NCBI GenBank assembly: GCA_025782575.1
Contig: JALGYY010000044.1
Coordinates: 60,973-124,972 of the forward strand
DNA: 64,000 bases
From: a bacterium
GTDB taxonomy: Bacteria; Orphanbacterota; Orphanbacteria; Orphanbacterales; Orphanbacteraceae
Reading direction: 5' to 3'
The notes beneath the pieces were generated by a model, which was given only the letters and a program-made list of their open reading frames with translations, searched no databases and had not been told where the DNA came from. The position numbers and the translations under genes were made by a program. Shown one piece after another: positions 53,968-63,397 of this stretch; position 1 is the stretch's first letter; each line of letters opens with the position of its first letter.

Positions 53968-55683
53968 TTGCGTGATCATCCTATGTTCTTGTTTATCAAC
54001 AACTTGCGCCAGCCGATGGCGCTGAAAAACTCCGGCCGCCCATCCCCCAGGGGGCCTCGCCCATTGGCTCTCCGCAAACCGGCTCGCTTCATCGCCACCA
54101 TCCTGCTCGCCTGGGCGGTCGCCGGCTGCTCCGATTTTGGCTCGGAACCGAAAGAACCGACCATACCCGACTGCCCTGATACGGCAGAGCATCAGCTGAA
54201 CGGGCTGTTCGGCGAGCTTGTCGATCATCTTTACCGGATCGAAGTGAGTCAGGCATTGTTCTACAAGGGAGTAACCGCGAGCTTCGAGACAACTGTTGGC
54301 GGTCACGCCCCGATCTACACGCGCCAGGAAGTCCATGATGTTACGACAGCTATCGCAGAACTTTCCGGTCTTCGTTTCCCGGTTGAGCTGATCCTCGACG
54401 AAATCGACTCACTTTTAGTCGAGGCGGATCCAGGGGAAAACTGGGCACCACTCTTTCGACGATGGGAAGTGTCCATCAACAGTGCGCTGAACATGGGTGA
54501 CTCCCTCCATGACCGCCTGGAGAATAAAGCTCGGTCCATCCTCGCAGACCTCGCTCTGAACAAGGGTTCTCCGGAAGCAGCAGCGTTTTCCTGCCAGGTT
54601 ACCGGAGTCGGAGCCGGCTTCAACTCTTTGGAAGAATTCCTGGAACGAGCTGATCGGAAGGCATGGGTCGAGCTATTCCCGGCGTTTACCTCCTGTGCCC
54701 TCACCCTATGGAGTGAGGATTGGTACGACCTCATCCAGGAAATCCAACCGCTTTTCGCCAGGAATCAGGAGCCTCTCCTCGGCGGCCTCAGTCTTTTTAT
54801 GGCGCCCGACATCAAAACAAGCGCATCGGGATGGTCGGAATTAGAAGCCTGGGGAGAAGGGGGGAGGACAATCCAGCCGATAATTGTCGCCCCGGACGAC
54901 CCCACGGCCCTTTCGGGTCCGGCGGTTCTGGTTCTCATTCCCCGGGCCGGCCTGAAGGGCTCTCTCTATCACACCTTTTTCTTGAACCGACCCAAGGCGC
55001 TTGAACAGGTTCCCCCGGGAGAGTACGACATTCTCTTTCTTGCAAGCGGAGGGCGGCCCACCACTTCCGGCCCCATCACGATCGGCCCATCACCGACACG
55101 GGATCTATTCTTTGCTTTTCAACCATTGAACCCCGAACCGTGTGCAGGCCCAAACGGCGCTCTCCCCCTCTGGGTAATCGACCCTATGAGCGGACTTCAC
55201 CTCAGCAATCCCTGTCAATGCGACTGCAGAACGGAAGTCTGGGAGGGGTCGGCCACTTTCCAGGTCACTACCCCGGAAGATACAACACACATAATCCGTA
55301 GTACGTCTGCGTTTCGCTTTGTCGTAAGCTGCCGGGATGCTTCGATCTCCGGTGAAGGGACGGGCACGGTCGAGATCCTGCGCCGCAGCAACGGGGAGTG
55401 CGAATACACCGGCCCCGCGGAGAACTCGTTCAAGATTCAACTATCAGGGCACCGATTCCTTCGAACAGTGAATCTCACTTTCAGCAAGGCGGGCGGGACA
55501 TTCACGACAACCCTCCTTTGCCCGGGTGAAGAAGCCGGAACAATCGACATAAGCGAGATAGTGCAACCAGCCAGAACGACTTCCCTCGAGCTCGAGGGGA
55601 TTGTGTCGACAGTGGAGTTTCCAACCGGAGCCACCCTTGACAGCCCGTTCTACATCTCCACACAGATTTCGCGTATATTCTAG
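53968..55683 (+). CDS. Large lipoprotein of unknown function
   Basis: About 571 residues from the GTG at 53968; ATG codons at 53983 and 54016 are equally possible, and none has a clear Shine-Dalgarno. A lipoprotein signal (RFIATILLAWAVAGC) ends near residue 54. The first half of the mature protein is helical (VDHLYRIEVSQALFYKG, RADRKAWVELFPAFTSC) and the second half beta-rich with cysteines (CQCDCRTEVW, CRDASISGEGTGTVEIL). I do not recognise the family. It is probably an outer-membrane or periplasmic anchored protein. Confidence 0.7.
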   Translation: MRDHPMFLFINNLRQPMALKNSGRPSPRGPRPLALRKPARFIATILLAWAVAGCSDFGSEPKEPTIPDCPDTAEHQLNGLFGELVDHLYRIEVSQALFYKGVTASFETTVGGHAPIYTRQEVHDVTTAIAELSGLRFPVELILDEIDSLLVEADPGENWAPLFRRWEVSINSALNMGDSLHDRLENKARSILADLALNKGSPEAAAFSCQVTGVGAGFNSLEEFLERADRKAWVELFPAFTSCALTLWSEDWYDLIQEIQPLFARNQEPLLGGLSLFMAPDIKTSASGWSELEAWGEGGRTIQPIIVAPDDPTALSGPAVLVLIPRAGLKGSLYHTFFLNRPKALEQVPPGEYDILFLASGGRPTTSGPITIGPSPTRDLFFAFQPLNPEPCAGPNGALPLWVIDPMSGLHLSNPCQCDCRTEVWEGSATFQVTTPEDTTHIIRSTSAFRFVVSCRDASISGEGTGTVEILRRSNGECEYTGPAENSFKIQLSGHRFLRTVNLTFSKAGGTFTTTLLCPGEEAGTIDISEIVQPARTTSLELEGIVSTVEFPTGATLDSPFYISTQISRIF

Positions 55684-55723
55684 GGACCAGGCAGGTACGG
55701 ACCCGACTCCAGGGGAATCACCA

Positions 55724-56116
55724 GTGAAAAAGACGTTTCAGATCAAGACTGACAAAAGGATCCAGACCACGGATATTACAGCAATGGTGCAGGACCTCAT
55801 TGACCCGGGTTACGAGGGGATCTGCGTTGTCTATACTCCCCATACCACCACCGCCATCGGAATCAACGAAGGCGCCGATCCCGACGTCGCAAGCGACATC
55901 GAGCGTACCCTTGCGAACCTCTTTCCGAAAGATGGAGACTACCGCCACTTCGAAGGCAACTCCGATTCCCATTTGAAATCGATCCTGACCGGACCGTCCG
56001 AAACGATCATCATCGAGAATGGAAAGCTCGTGCTTGGCCAGTGGCAATCCATTTACTTCTGCGAATTCGACGGACCAAGAACAAGAAACGTGTACGTTCG
56101 ACTTCTTGCCGATTAA
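55724..56116 (+). CDS. yjbQ: YjbQ/UPF0047 family protein
   Basis: 130 residues covering the whole family fold. Conserved are VVYTPHTTTAIGINEGADPDV and GDYRHFEGNSDSHLKSILTGPSETIII, containing the histidines of the putative active site, then GQWQSIYFCEFDGPR. Members show weak thiamine phosphate synthase activity; the true role is unclear. GTG at 55724 is chosen because CAGGGGA lies upstream and the protein then has the normal length. It precedes the FHA gene by 12 bp. Confidence 0.93.
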   Translation: MKKTFQIKTDKRIQTTDITAMVQDLIDPGYEGICVVYTPHTTTAIGINEGADPDVASDIERTLANLFPKDGDYRHFEGNSDSHLKSILTGPSETIIIENGKLVLGQWQSIYFCEFDGPRTRNVYVRLLAD

Positions 56117-56128
56117 AGAGAGGAACCC

Positions 56129-57115
56129 ATGCCGGGCCGCAAACTGAAACTGCTTATTATCGATCAGAAAGCAGGAATCCATCGGGTGCTTTCGTTTGAT
56201 ACGAACGAACCGGTCTCTATCGGCCGTGATGCGGAGAACCTGGTTGTCCTGAATGCTCACTCCGTCTCCAGAAAGCATGCCCTGATCGAACCAGCGCCGG
56301 ATGGTTGGGTCATCAAGGATTGCAGCAGTCTCGGCACCTCCAGAAACGGGGAGCCGCTACAGAAAGAGGCTCCCGTACTTCTCGAGAATGGCGATACGCT
56401 CGAGTTTCCTGGTCACGAAATCAAAGTGACGCTCGAAGTGGGGGCCGAGCAGGAACAGGACGCCGCGGTGCAACTGGAAGACCTGGTACGCGATCTCGAA
56501 GAGGACAAGCCGACCGCGCATATCCGTGTCATGCAGGGGGACGTCGAGCAGGGCGCAGTCGCTCTCGGCGGCGAAGGATCCCGTCTCATGATCGGACGAA
56601 GTGCGGAGTGCGAGATACGAATCGATGATCCCATGCGTCTCATATCGGGTATGCATGCCAAGGTCGAGAGAGATTGGGCCGGCGTATTCATCTACGACCT
56701 CAGCCGGAACGGCGTATTTGTGAATGGCATAAGAATCAATGACGTCGCCCCGCTCAAGAACGGCGATCGAGTTACGCTGGTCATTGCGGAAGAGGGAGAG
56801 GATAGACCTGTACTTCTCTTCGAAGATGAGTCGGGGAGCGAAGAACCGCCCGAAGGGGCGATCGGCGAGCCCGATCAGGAACAGGAAGAACCGATGCCGG
56901 AATCCGAACAGGAAGAAGAGCCGGCGACAGAAAGCACACCCGAACCGGAGCCGCCTGTTCAACCGGATCAACCTGAATCGACACCGACGCCCGCTGGAGT
57001 CAAGTCGTCTCGTCCCCCCTCCGGCGGTGGTGGCGTACTATTCTTGATCATGATTATTATCGTTCTGGTCGCCGTCGGCGCGCTGATCTTCGCAGGGCTG
57101 AAGCTCTTTTCCTAG
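56129..57115 (+). CDS. Double-FHA-domain tail-anchored membrane protein
   Basis: 328 residues. The first FHA domain (about 8-105) has SIGRDAENLVVLNAHSVSRKHALIE; the second (about 135-225) has MIGRSAECEIRIDDPMRLISGMHAKVE and NGVFVNGIRI. A low-complexity Glu/Pro linker follows (about 228-290), then a single C-terminal membrane helix (about 300-325). FHA domains bind phosphothreonine peptides. With the helix at the very end, it displays both domains in the cytoplasm. A serine/threonine kinase partner is not present in the window. Confidence 0.9.
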   Translation: MPGRKLKLLIIDQKAGIHRVLSFDTNEPVSIGRDAENLVVLNAHSVSRKHALIEPAPDGWVIKDCSSLGTSRNGEPLQKEAPVLLENGDTLEFPGHEIKVTLEVGAEQEQDAAVQLEDLVRDLEEDKPTAHIRVMQGDVEQGAVALGGEGSRLMIGRSAECEIRIDDPMRLISGMHAKVERDWAGVFIYDLSRNGVFVNGIRINDVAPLKNGDRVTLVIAEEGEDRPVLLFEDESGSEEPPEGAIGEPDQEQEEPMPESEQEEEPATESTPEPEPPVQPDQPESTPTPAGVKSSRPPSGGGGVLFLIMIIIVLVAVGALIFAGLKLFS

Positions 57116-57146
57116 CCCGGGGGACCATCACCAAAGGAAACTTCAC

Positions 57147-57515
57147 TTGAAAAGAAACCCGATCAACCTTGGCGACAAGCTGCAACTCTTCCAGGATCAC
57201 TGGTCCCCTCGCGTAGTAGCCGAGCTGAACGATTATCAATTCAAGCTGGCTAAACTGGAGGGGAAATTCGTCTGGCACAAACACGACGAAACCGATGAGG
57301 CGTTCATGGTTCTTAACGGAAGCATGACAATTGATTTCCGGGATGGTGAGGTCCGTCTTTCCCGAGGTGAAATGTACGTCGTCCCGAGAGGGGTCGAGCA
57401 CCGACCGCGAGCAGAGCGAGAGTGCCACGTCCTGATTGTCGAACCGTCAGGAACAAAAAATACGGGGAATTCCGACAACGATACGCTGACCGCGGAAAAC
57501 GACATCTGGATCTGA
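57147..57515 (+). CDS. Small cupin protein
   Basis: 122 residues. The cupin motifs are visible as WHKHDETDEAFMVLNG and EMYVVPRGVEHRPRAE, giving the usual two His, one Glu and one His metal ligands. Substrate unknown. The TTG start has AAAGGAA upstream. It lies between the FHA protein and a small membrane protein on the same strand. Confidence 0.88.
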   Translation: MKRNPINLGDKLQLFQDHWSPRVVAELNDYQFKLAKLEGKFVWHKHDETDEAFMVLNGSMTIDFRDGEVRLSRGEMYVVPRGVEHRPRAERECHVLIVEPSGTKNTGNSDNDTLTAENDIWI

Positions 57516-57528
57516 CCGAGAGGAATCA

Positions 57529-57831
57529 GTGAAAGCCGGAAGAATATTTCATGGGTTCCTGCTGGTCTTTTCGAATGCGTTCGTCGGGCTTGCGGGAGGA
57601 TCTCTGGTCGGCGCGCAGATCATTCCCGAGGGGGCCGGTCTCGCAGGGCCGGCCGAAGCACTCGTTTACGGATTGATCGGCCTGGTTCTTTCCATCGCCT
57701 TCAGCGTCGTTGCCCTCCTGAAAATGAGTGACCGCCGACTTCGTTTCACGCTGTTCTGCTCCATGGCGATCGCTCTGGTAATCGTCGCAATCCTCTTCGG
57801 CATACGATCGGTTCGCACCCGGAATTCGTAA
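57529..57831 (+). CDS. Small membrane protein
   Basis: 100 residues with three membrane helices (about 7-30, 40-62 and 71-92). It starts with GTG 13 bp after the cupin stop with GAGAGG upstream. I do not recognise the family. Confidence 0.65.
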   Translation: MKAGRIFHGFLLVFSNAFVGLAGGSLVGAQIIPEGAGLAGPAEALVYGLIGLVLSIAFSVVALLKMSDRRLRFTLFCSMAIALVIVAILFGIRSVRTRNS

Positions 57832-57876
57832 ACCTGATTCTCTGTTTGTTGGTGTCTCGCCAATGTGAATTCCGGG

Positions 57877-60042
57877 CTAGCTTGCTTCCTGCTCGGGCTC
57901 TTCCTCGAACCCGCCGCCAAAGAGGCTCTGTCCGGTGAGCGAGATGATTCCCATGGGCTGGGGCATCAGTTCGGGTGTCAATTCTCGCGTGGAGATAACG
58001 GCGGCATCGGGGAATTCGACGTCACAAAGACGCTTGAAGAAAGGGCGCGCTTCCGGCTCGATCAATACGACCGGTGGCGCGGCGGTCGGCGGCCGGTCAC
58101 CCAGTTCATTACGAATCGCGCCGAGAATGTCCCCCTGCATGTCGGGTGAGAGCCCGAGATAGGTACCGGTCGGCGTGTGGCGCACTGATTCGGTAATCGC
58201 CTGCTGAATCTCGGGCTCTACCTGGTAGACAATCAACTTGCCGTCAGCACGGGCGTACTTGAAACAGATCTGTCTGGCCAGGCTGCTCCGCACCAATTCC
58301 GTAAGCTGAAGAGGGTCGCTTTCAACTCGCCCCCACTCGCTAAGCGCTTCGAGAATCCCTTTTACATCGCGTATCGACACATTTTCACGGGCAAGCCGCT
58401 GAAGCACTTCCGTAAACTGGAAGAGATTGACCACCTTGGGGATGACCTCTTCCACAAGATTCGGATGAGACTGGCCGAGCTGATCGAGCAGTAACCGGAC
58501 TTCCTGCAGCCCGATGAACTCCTGAGCGTATCGCTTGAGGAACCCGGCGATCTGTAGAACGAGCACCTCGGCGTGCGTCACGATCGGAATGCCCGCCTGC
58601 TGGACCAGCTCGATCTTGTCCTCAGGGATCCATGATGCCGGCGACCCGTTGGCCGGGTTTTCCGTCGGCTCCGCTTCGATCTGGAAAACTGCCAGATTTT
58701 CCGCCGATTCATTCACGAAGACTTTGTCAGTCGGAATAACGCCGGTCGAAACAGGAACTTCTTTCAATAGAATGGCAAATGCCCCCTCGCCGATCGGCTG
58801 ATTCCCCTGAATCTGGATCGGAGGGAACTGGACGCCCAGCTCGTAGTAGAGAGAGTCACGGAGTTCCGGAATGAGCCGTGCGAGCGCCTGCCCGCCATCC
58901 CCTTCCCGGTCGATCACATCGGTCAGCGTCTCACTCACCTGAACGAGGACCGGTACCGTCAGACTGAATCCCGCATCGCCGGTCGCCTCTTCCTCTTCGG
59001 GGGCCTGCTCCTCGACCAGCTCTCCCGCTTCCTTGCGTTTCTTCGTCTTGATAAGGCCGTAAGCGGTCGCTCCGACCACAATTGCAAGCGTGAGAAACGG
59101 CACCACAGGAAGACCTGGCACGATAGCCAGTCCGACCAGGAGTATCGCTACAATGGCGATCGCTTTCGGCTGTGCCAGAATCTGTGTCGCGATGTCCTTG
59201 CCCAGATGGCTCTCCGCTTCTTCCGAGGCCACGCGGGTGACGACAATGCCGGCCGAAACGGAAATGAGAAGTGCCGGGATCTGGCTGACGAGGCCGTCGC
59301 CGATGGTCAGAATCGAGTAGGTCTGGAGCGCCTTGCCGGCTTCCATGCCCTGCTGCATGACCCCGATGGCGAGACCACCCACAATGTTGATGAGCGTAAT
59401 GATGATTCCCGCGATGGCGTCACCCTTCACGAATTTCATCGCGCCGTCCATGGCACCGTACAACTGCGACTCCCGCTGCAAACTGGCCCGCCGGGTCCGG
59501 GCCTCATGCACGTCGAAGAGCCCCGCCCGGAAGTCGGCGTCGATCGACATCTGCTTCCCCGGAAGCGCATCGAGCGTGAACCGGGCGGAAACCTCCGCTA
59601 CACGTTCGGCGCCCTTGGTGATCACCAGAAACTGGATCAGCGTCAGAATGAGAAAGATGACGAAGCCGACAACCAGATTACCGCCGGCCACGAAGTTCCC
59701 GAACGCCTTGATCACCTCACCGGCATCCGCCTGGAGCAGGATGAGCCGTGTGGACGACACGTTCAGCCCCAGCCGGAAGAGAGTTGTAATCAGCAGGATG
59801 GTCGGGAACGCCGCGATCCGTGTCGCGTCCATGATGTAGATACAGACGAGCAGAAGGGTGACTGCCACGGTGATATTGACGGTGAGCAGCAGATCGAGCA
59901 GAAATGTCGGGAGCGGGATCAGCATCATCCCGATGATCGAAACCATGAATCCCGCAAGCATGAGATCCGAGTACTGCGCGACGATTTTCTCGACGTTCGC
60001 CTGCTTGATATCTTCGATCAGTGTCTGGAAAGCACTTGCCAT
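57877..60042 (-). CDS. sctV: Type III secretion export-gate protein (SctV/FlhA family, closer to SctV)
   Basis: 721 residues: an N-terminal membrane domain with about eight helices (to about 320) and a cytoplasmic domain (about 355-700). The FHIPEP-family core (VSARFTLDALPGKQMSIDADFRAGLFD and YGAMDGAMKFVKGDAIAG) is intact. Details such as ILLQADAGEVIKAFGNFVAGGNL, TYSILTIGDGLVSQIPALL and the cytoplasmic VSIRDVKGILEALSEWG resemble LcrD/SctV more than flagellar FlhA. It forms a ring that passes substrates in a type III apparatus. No other secretion or flagellar gene lies in the window, so its partners must be elsewhere. Confidence 0.9.
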   Translation of the reverse strand: MASAFQTLIEDIKQANVEKIVAQYSDLMLAGFMVSIIGMMLIPLPTFLLDLLLTVNITVAVTLLLVCIYIMDATRIAAFPTILLITTLFRLGLNVSSTRLILLQADAGEVIKAFGNFVAGGNLVVGFVIFLILTLIQFLVITKGAERVAEVSARFTLDALPGKQMSIDADFRAGLFDVHEARTRRASLQRESQLYGAMDGAMKFVKGDAIAGIIITLINIVGGLAIGVMQQGMEAGKALQTYSILTIGDGLVSQIPALLISVSAGIVVTRVASEEAESHLGKDIATQILAQPKAIAIVAILLVGLAIVPGLPVVPFLTLAIVVGATAYGLIKTKKRKEAGELVEEQAPEEEEATGDAGFSLTVPVLVQVSETLTDVIDREGDGGQALARLIPELRDSLYYELGVQFPPIQIQGNQPIGEGAFAILLKEVPVSTGVIPTDKVFVNESAENLAVFQIEAEPTENPANGSPASWIPEDKIELVQQAGIPIVTHAEVLVLQIAGFLKRYAQEFIGLQEVRLLLDQLGQSHPNLVEEVIPKVVNLFQFTEVLQRLARENVSIRDVKGILEALSEWGRVESDPLQLTELVRSSLARQICFKYARADGKLIVYQVEPEIQQAITESVRHTPTGTYLGLSPDMQGDILGAIRNELGDRPPTAAPPVVLIEPEARPFFKRLCDVEFPDAAVISTRELTPELMPQPMGIISLTGQSLFGGGFEEEPEQEAS

Positions 60043-60126
60043 GCCGGAAGTGTAGCAAAGAGGGGGGCACGGGGGAACGCAAAAGGGAAAGGATAGCGGG
60101 AGACGTGGAATGGGGCCTCAGGAGCA

Positions 60127-62313
60127 ATGGTTTCCTATATAATCATGGAGTCGGCCATTCCGGAGATTGAAGTTCGTAGATTCCCGTCCGATGAGCGAGG
60201 GTTCATGAAGGCCCGAGGCACCTCGATCGATGAGTCCGGGAAAGATAAGCACCGATCCTTCCCACTATCCGGTCTGCCGGCTCTGGTTATTCTCGCTCTG
60301 GCACTCTTCTTTGTTTCTTTGAGCTTCACGCCCATCACCAACAATGACATCTGGCTCCACCTGGCTGTGGGGGAATGGATCGTCGATCACGGCGAAGTCC
60401 CGACCACTGATCCATTTTCCTATACCGCTTCGGGGGCGTCGTTCATTGCGCACGAATGGCTGGCGGGCGTCCTGTTTTACTCGGTCTATCGGGGAGCCGG
60501 CCTTTCAGGTCTCATGTTCATGAAGACGCTCTTCTGGATGGCGGCGCTCGGACTTGCCGGGTGGGCGGCGCTTCGGGCGGGGGGGAGCAACGTTGCTGTG
60601 CTCGGCTCCCTGTTTCTTGCAATCGTCATCGGGAACGGCCGGTTTCTGGAGCGCCCCGAGATTTTCACGTATGCCATCACAGGAGCTTACTTCTGGGTGC
60701 TCGGGGAAGAGCATCGGCGATGGAGAGCAGGGGCAATTGATACCGCGGGCGGTGGCGGCCGAACGGCGGCGAGCCTCCTGTGGGTTCTGGTCCCTTCGCA
60801 GCTCGTCTGGGTGCAGACTCACGGCGCGTTCGTTACCGGACCGATTTTGTGCGCCCTGTTTCTCGCGACCACGACGATCGAATCGATTTTCGTCTGGAAG
60901 AAATCGCCGGGACGACGCCGTCTGCTGACCGGTGCGTTCGTACTCGCCTCGCTGATCGCCGCAGGCCTAATCAATCCGAACGGACTGCATCTCTACGAGA
61001 CGGCGTTACGATTGACCGAAGGGACTCCGGAACTCAATTTCGAGTGGCAACCCCTATTCGAGTCCACTCCGGCACTTCGTTCGTCCGTCGGCATCACGTT
61101 CTGTTTCTGGGTCGCACTTCTCGGTGCGGGGGCGTTGTTCGGCGCCGTTCGTGACAGTAGGCGCACGATGAGGAGCGGGGCGATTCGGGCTGCGCTGTTC
61201 ACGATACTTGTTACCGGGCTGACAATGGGACTCGCCCGGGGAGGCGACGGCGCGCTTATTCTCGCGGTCCTGATAATCGCGATCAGCCTGGCGCTCTTGC
61301 TACGAAGTCGCCGGATCCCCTTCTGGCTCCTCGGAACGACCGCGCTCTACTTCTATCTCGCTGTCCGTTACAACCGGAACACGGCACTGTTCGCCATCGG
61401 TACGCTACCTGTTCTCGCATTATGTTTTACTTCGGAGGAGAGACCCCGCGCGCATATCAGGCGGCTCATGCTCTCGATCATTCTTCTCCTGTCGATCGCC
61501 GGTACAATTCTGACATTTACGATCGGCTGGCCTTATGCACCGGGAATCGCCAAGAAATCAGGTCTCGGTGCCGGTCCCAATATTCCGGTGAAAGCGATGG
61601 ATTACATCGAAGAAAACGGCATTTCGGGCCGCGTCATGAACTCATATTCCTACGGCGCCTATATCGTCTTTCGAGCGTATCCGGAGACACAGGTATTCAT
61701 CGACAGCAGAAACAGAATTGTCTATCCACCCGAGATCTACTCCCGGTTCCGTACCGCCGCCAATGACATGCAGACCGCTCAAGAGCTCTTCGACGAATAC
61801 CGGCCGGTCTACGCGATGATTCAGTACGATCGATATTCATTCCAGGGGCATGATCCGGCAGTGGCTTTCTTTCTCAGCCGGTCTCCCGAGTGGGCGCTTG
61901 TCTATTTCGACGACCGATCGCTCGTCTTTCTGAATCGTAACGCCGGATATGCCGACCTGATCGCGGCGGACGGGTTCAATCTGCTGAATCCGGTTCTCTA
62001 TCAACCGGGAACCGAGCAGGCGTTCGATCTACGAATGAGACCGGGATACGAGCGCGAAACGGCCCGCGCCATCGCCCGGTTTCCCGAAAGCGTGACGGCA
62101 ATGTTCCTGAGGGGAGAGGCGCTTACCGGAGCGGGGGAGCCGGAAGAGGCGCTCGCTCTTCTGGAATCGCTTTTGCAAAAAGATCCCCGCCATATTCCCG
62201 CCATGATCGCCGCCGCCAACCGGTGTAAGCGCCTCGGCCTAGCAGGAGAAGAACGTAGATGGATCGAAGAAGTGAAATCGCTTCATGGGGAGATCGAGGT
62301 TGTTCGGGAATGA
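60127..62313 (+). CDS. Large multi-pass membrane protein, possible glycosyltransferase, with TPR-like C-terminus
   Basis: 728 residues. The N-terminal motif NNDIWLHLAVGEWIVDHGEVPTTDPFSYTASG, then HEWLAGVLFYSVYR, precedes about 10-11 membrane helices (to about 470). A soluble domain (about 490-630) and a short helical TPR-like end (about 660-720, LRGEALTGAGEPEEALALLESLLQKDP) follow. The acidic ND-W-H loop is reminiscent of membrane glycosyltransferases, but no definite family is recognised. It is divergent from sctV. The exact start is uncertain because several ATG codons follow closely. Confidence 0.72.
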   Translation: MVSYIIMESAIPEIEVRRFPSDERGFMKARGTSIDESGKDKHRSFPLSGLPALVILALALFFVSLSFTPITNNDIWLHLAVGEWIVDHGEVPTTDPFSYTASGASFIAHEWLAGVLFYSVYRGAGLSGLMFMKTLFWMAALGLAGWAALRAGGSNVAVLGSLFLAIVIGNGRFLERPEIFTYAITGAYFWVLGEEHRRWRAGAIDTAGGGGRTAASLLWVLVPSQLVWVQTHGAFVTGPILCALFLATTTIESIFVWKKSPGRRRLLTGAFVLASLIAAGLINPNGLHLYETALRLTEGTPELNFEWQPLFESTPALRSSVGITFCFWVALLGAGALFGAVRDSRRTMRSGAIRAALFTILVTGLTMGLARGGDGALILAVLIIAISLALLLRSRRIPFWLLGTTALYFYLAVRYNRNTALFAIGTLPVLALCFTSEERPRAHIRRLMLSIILLLSIAGTILTFTIGWPYAPGIAKKSGLGAGPNIPVKAMDYIEENGISGRVMNSYSYGAYIVFRAYPETQVFIDSRNRIVYPPEIYSRFRTAANDMQTAQELFDEYRPVYAMIQYDRYSFQGHDPAVAFFLSRSPEWALVYFDDRSLVFLNRNAGYADLIAADGFNLLNPVLYQPGTEQAFDLRMRPGYERETARAIARFPESVTAMFLRGEALTGAGEPEEALALLESLLQKDPRHIPAMIAAANRCKRLGLAGEERRWIEEVKSLHGEIEVVRE

Positions 62314-62395
62314 GGACCGCTGCGTGCACACGACGACGACTAGCCGCGACTGTTTGAACTGTCTCCTTCCCGATATTCCCGCTCCTTACATCCGG

Positions 62396-62509
62396 CTACC
62401 GCAAGACAACCGTCTTCTTCGTTACGATCTTACCAAATTTGGTACTTGCTGAGACGGATTGAAAACAGGCAGCGAACAGGAGAGTGAGAATGAGCATCTG
62501 AGCGCGCAT
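62396..62509 (-). CDS. Very small secreted ORF, possible remnant
   Basis: 37 codons: MRAQMLILTLLFAACFQSVSA is a plausible signal peptide, followed by only STKFGKIVTKKTVVLR. AGGAG lies seven bases before the ATG. The ending resembles the last residues of FlgD-like/Por-sorting C-terminal domains (…KMVLLR), so it may be a gene whose middle was deleted. It lies 27 bases after the next secreted gene on the same strand. Confidence 0.4.
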   Translation of the reverse strand: MRAQMLILTLLFAACFQSVSASTKFGKIVTKKTVVLR

Positions 62510-62535
62510 CAGGGAACTCCTCATGTGAAATCCGG

Positions 62536-63102
62536 TTAGCGAAACAACTGTTTGACCTCACTCCAGGAACCGTCATGCGTATGAGCCCCCTGTTTTACAC
62601 GGGAAGCAATCGGAAGATTGCCATAAGGGCAGGTTCGGAGAGTGCGGGCAGAGACCCTGCCTCCCAGGCCAGCGCCCCCGTCTATGACAGCGTAGTAGGT
62701 TCGATTCGGTTCAAGACAAATCTCGATGATTTCGACGGAGTCGAATCCTGAGCACGACTTTGCAACACAGTCATTTTCGTCACAGGATCCGAGGAGCATG
62801 AGATCGACATCGGCCACGTGGCCCGGGTCCGGGCTGAGAAGCCGAATCCTCACCTGCACACCAAGGCCGGGCGGAGTGGTGAGTGTGTAGACTACGTCCC
62901 CTCCGGTGCCGCTGCACGCACACGCATAGACCCGGACGTTGTCAGGATAGTTGAACGGATCTCTGGATTGACTCGCTCCATTCAAAACGAGCGGGGTAGC
63001 GTAACTACAATCCAGGAGACCGGCTAATGCTGCTGTGGGGCCGAGGAACAACGAAAGAACGAGAAAACCTGTAAACGCCATCGCTTCAATCCTCACGTAC
63101 AT
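62536..63102 (-). CDS. Secreted protein of unknown function
   Basis: 188 residues with a signal peptide (about 1-27, cleavage near ALAG). The mature part has five or more cysteines, likely disulfide-bonded (CSYATPLVLNG, CACSGTGGD, CDENDCVAKSCSGFD), and a beta-rich pattern (VVYTLTTPPGLGVQVRIRLLS, RTYYAVIDGGAGLGG) like PPC (pre-peptidase C-terminal) domains. It ends SWSEVKQLFR, a tail also seen in the neighbouring truncated copy. GAGGAGG precedes the ATG. Confidence 0.7.
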   Translation of the reverse strand: MYVRIEAMAFTGFLVLSLFLGPTAALAGLLDCSYATPLVLNGASQSRDPFNYPDNVRVYACACSGTGGDVVYTLTTPPGLGVQVRIRLLSPDPGHVADVDLMLLGSCDENDCVAKSCSGFDSVEIIEICLEPNRTYYAVIDGGAGLGGRVSARTLRTCPYGNLPIASRVKQGAHTHDGSWSEVKQLFR

Positions 63103-63397
63103 GGGAACACCTCCTCAAGTCATAACCACGTTGCCGAAACAGCTGTTCCGCTTCGCTCCATACAGCTCCAGAGCTACTGGGATCACATCCCCGAGCTTCC
63201 AAGCCCCCCATACCCGAAGTGAAAGACGTTGCCCGGACTGTTCCACGGACCCTCGGGTTGACTCGGGCATTCACAAAATTCGGCTTAGCGTAGTTCTGAT
63301 TCAGGTCACTGACCAATGCCGGGAAAGGGCTGAGGAGCCCACAAAAGAGCAGCGTGATAGGAACTGCTACCGCTCTTGTCTCCACGTACACGGTCAT
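63086..63397 (-). pseudogene. Shortened, probably decayed paralog of the 62536-63102 secreted protein
   Basis: The open frame has 103 codons with a signal peptide (about 1-29), NYAKPNFVNA corresponding to SYATPLVLNG, and GAVWSEAEQLFR corresponding to GSWSEVKQLFR of its neighbour. The entire cysteine-rich middle is missing and the end runs past the homologous stop into the next gene by 17 bases. DNA similarity is visible around the ends (CGAAACA-CTGTT in both). An internal deletion after tandem duplication explains this best. It could still be translated as a short secreted peptide. Confidence 0.55.
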
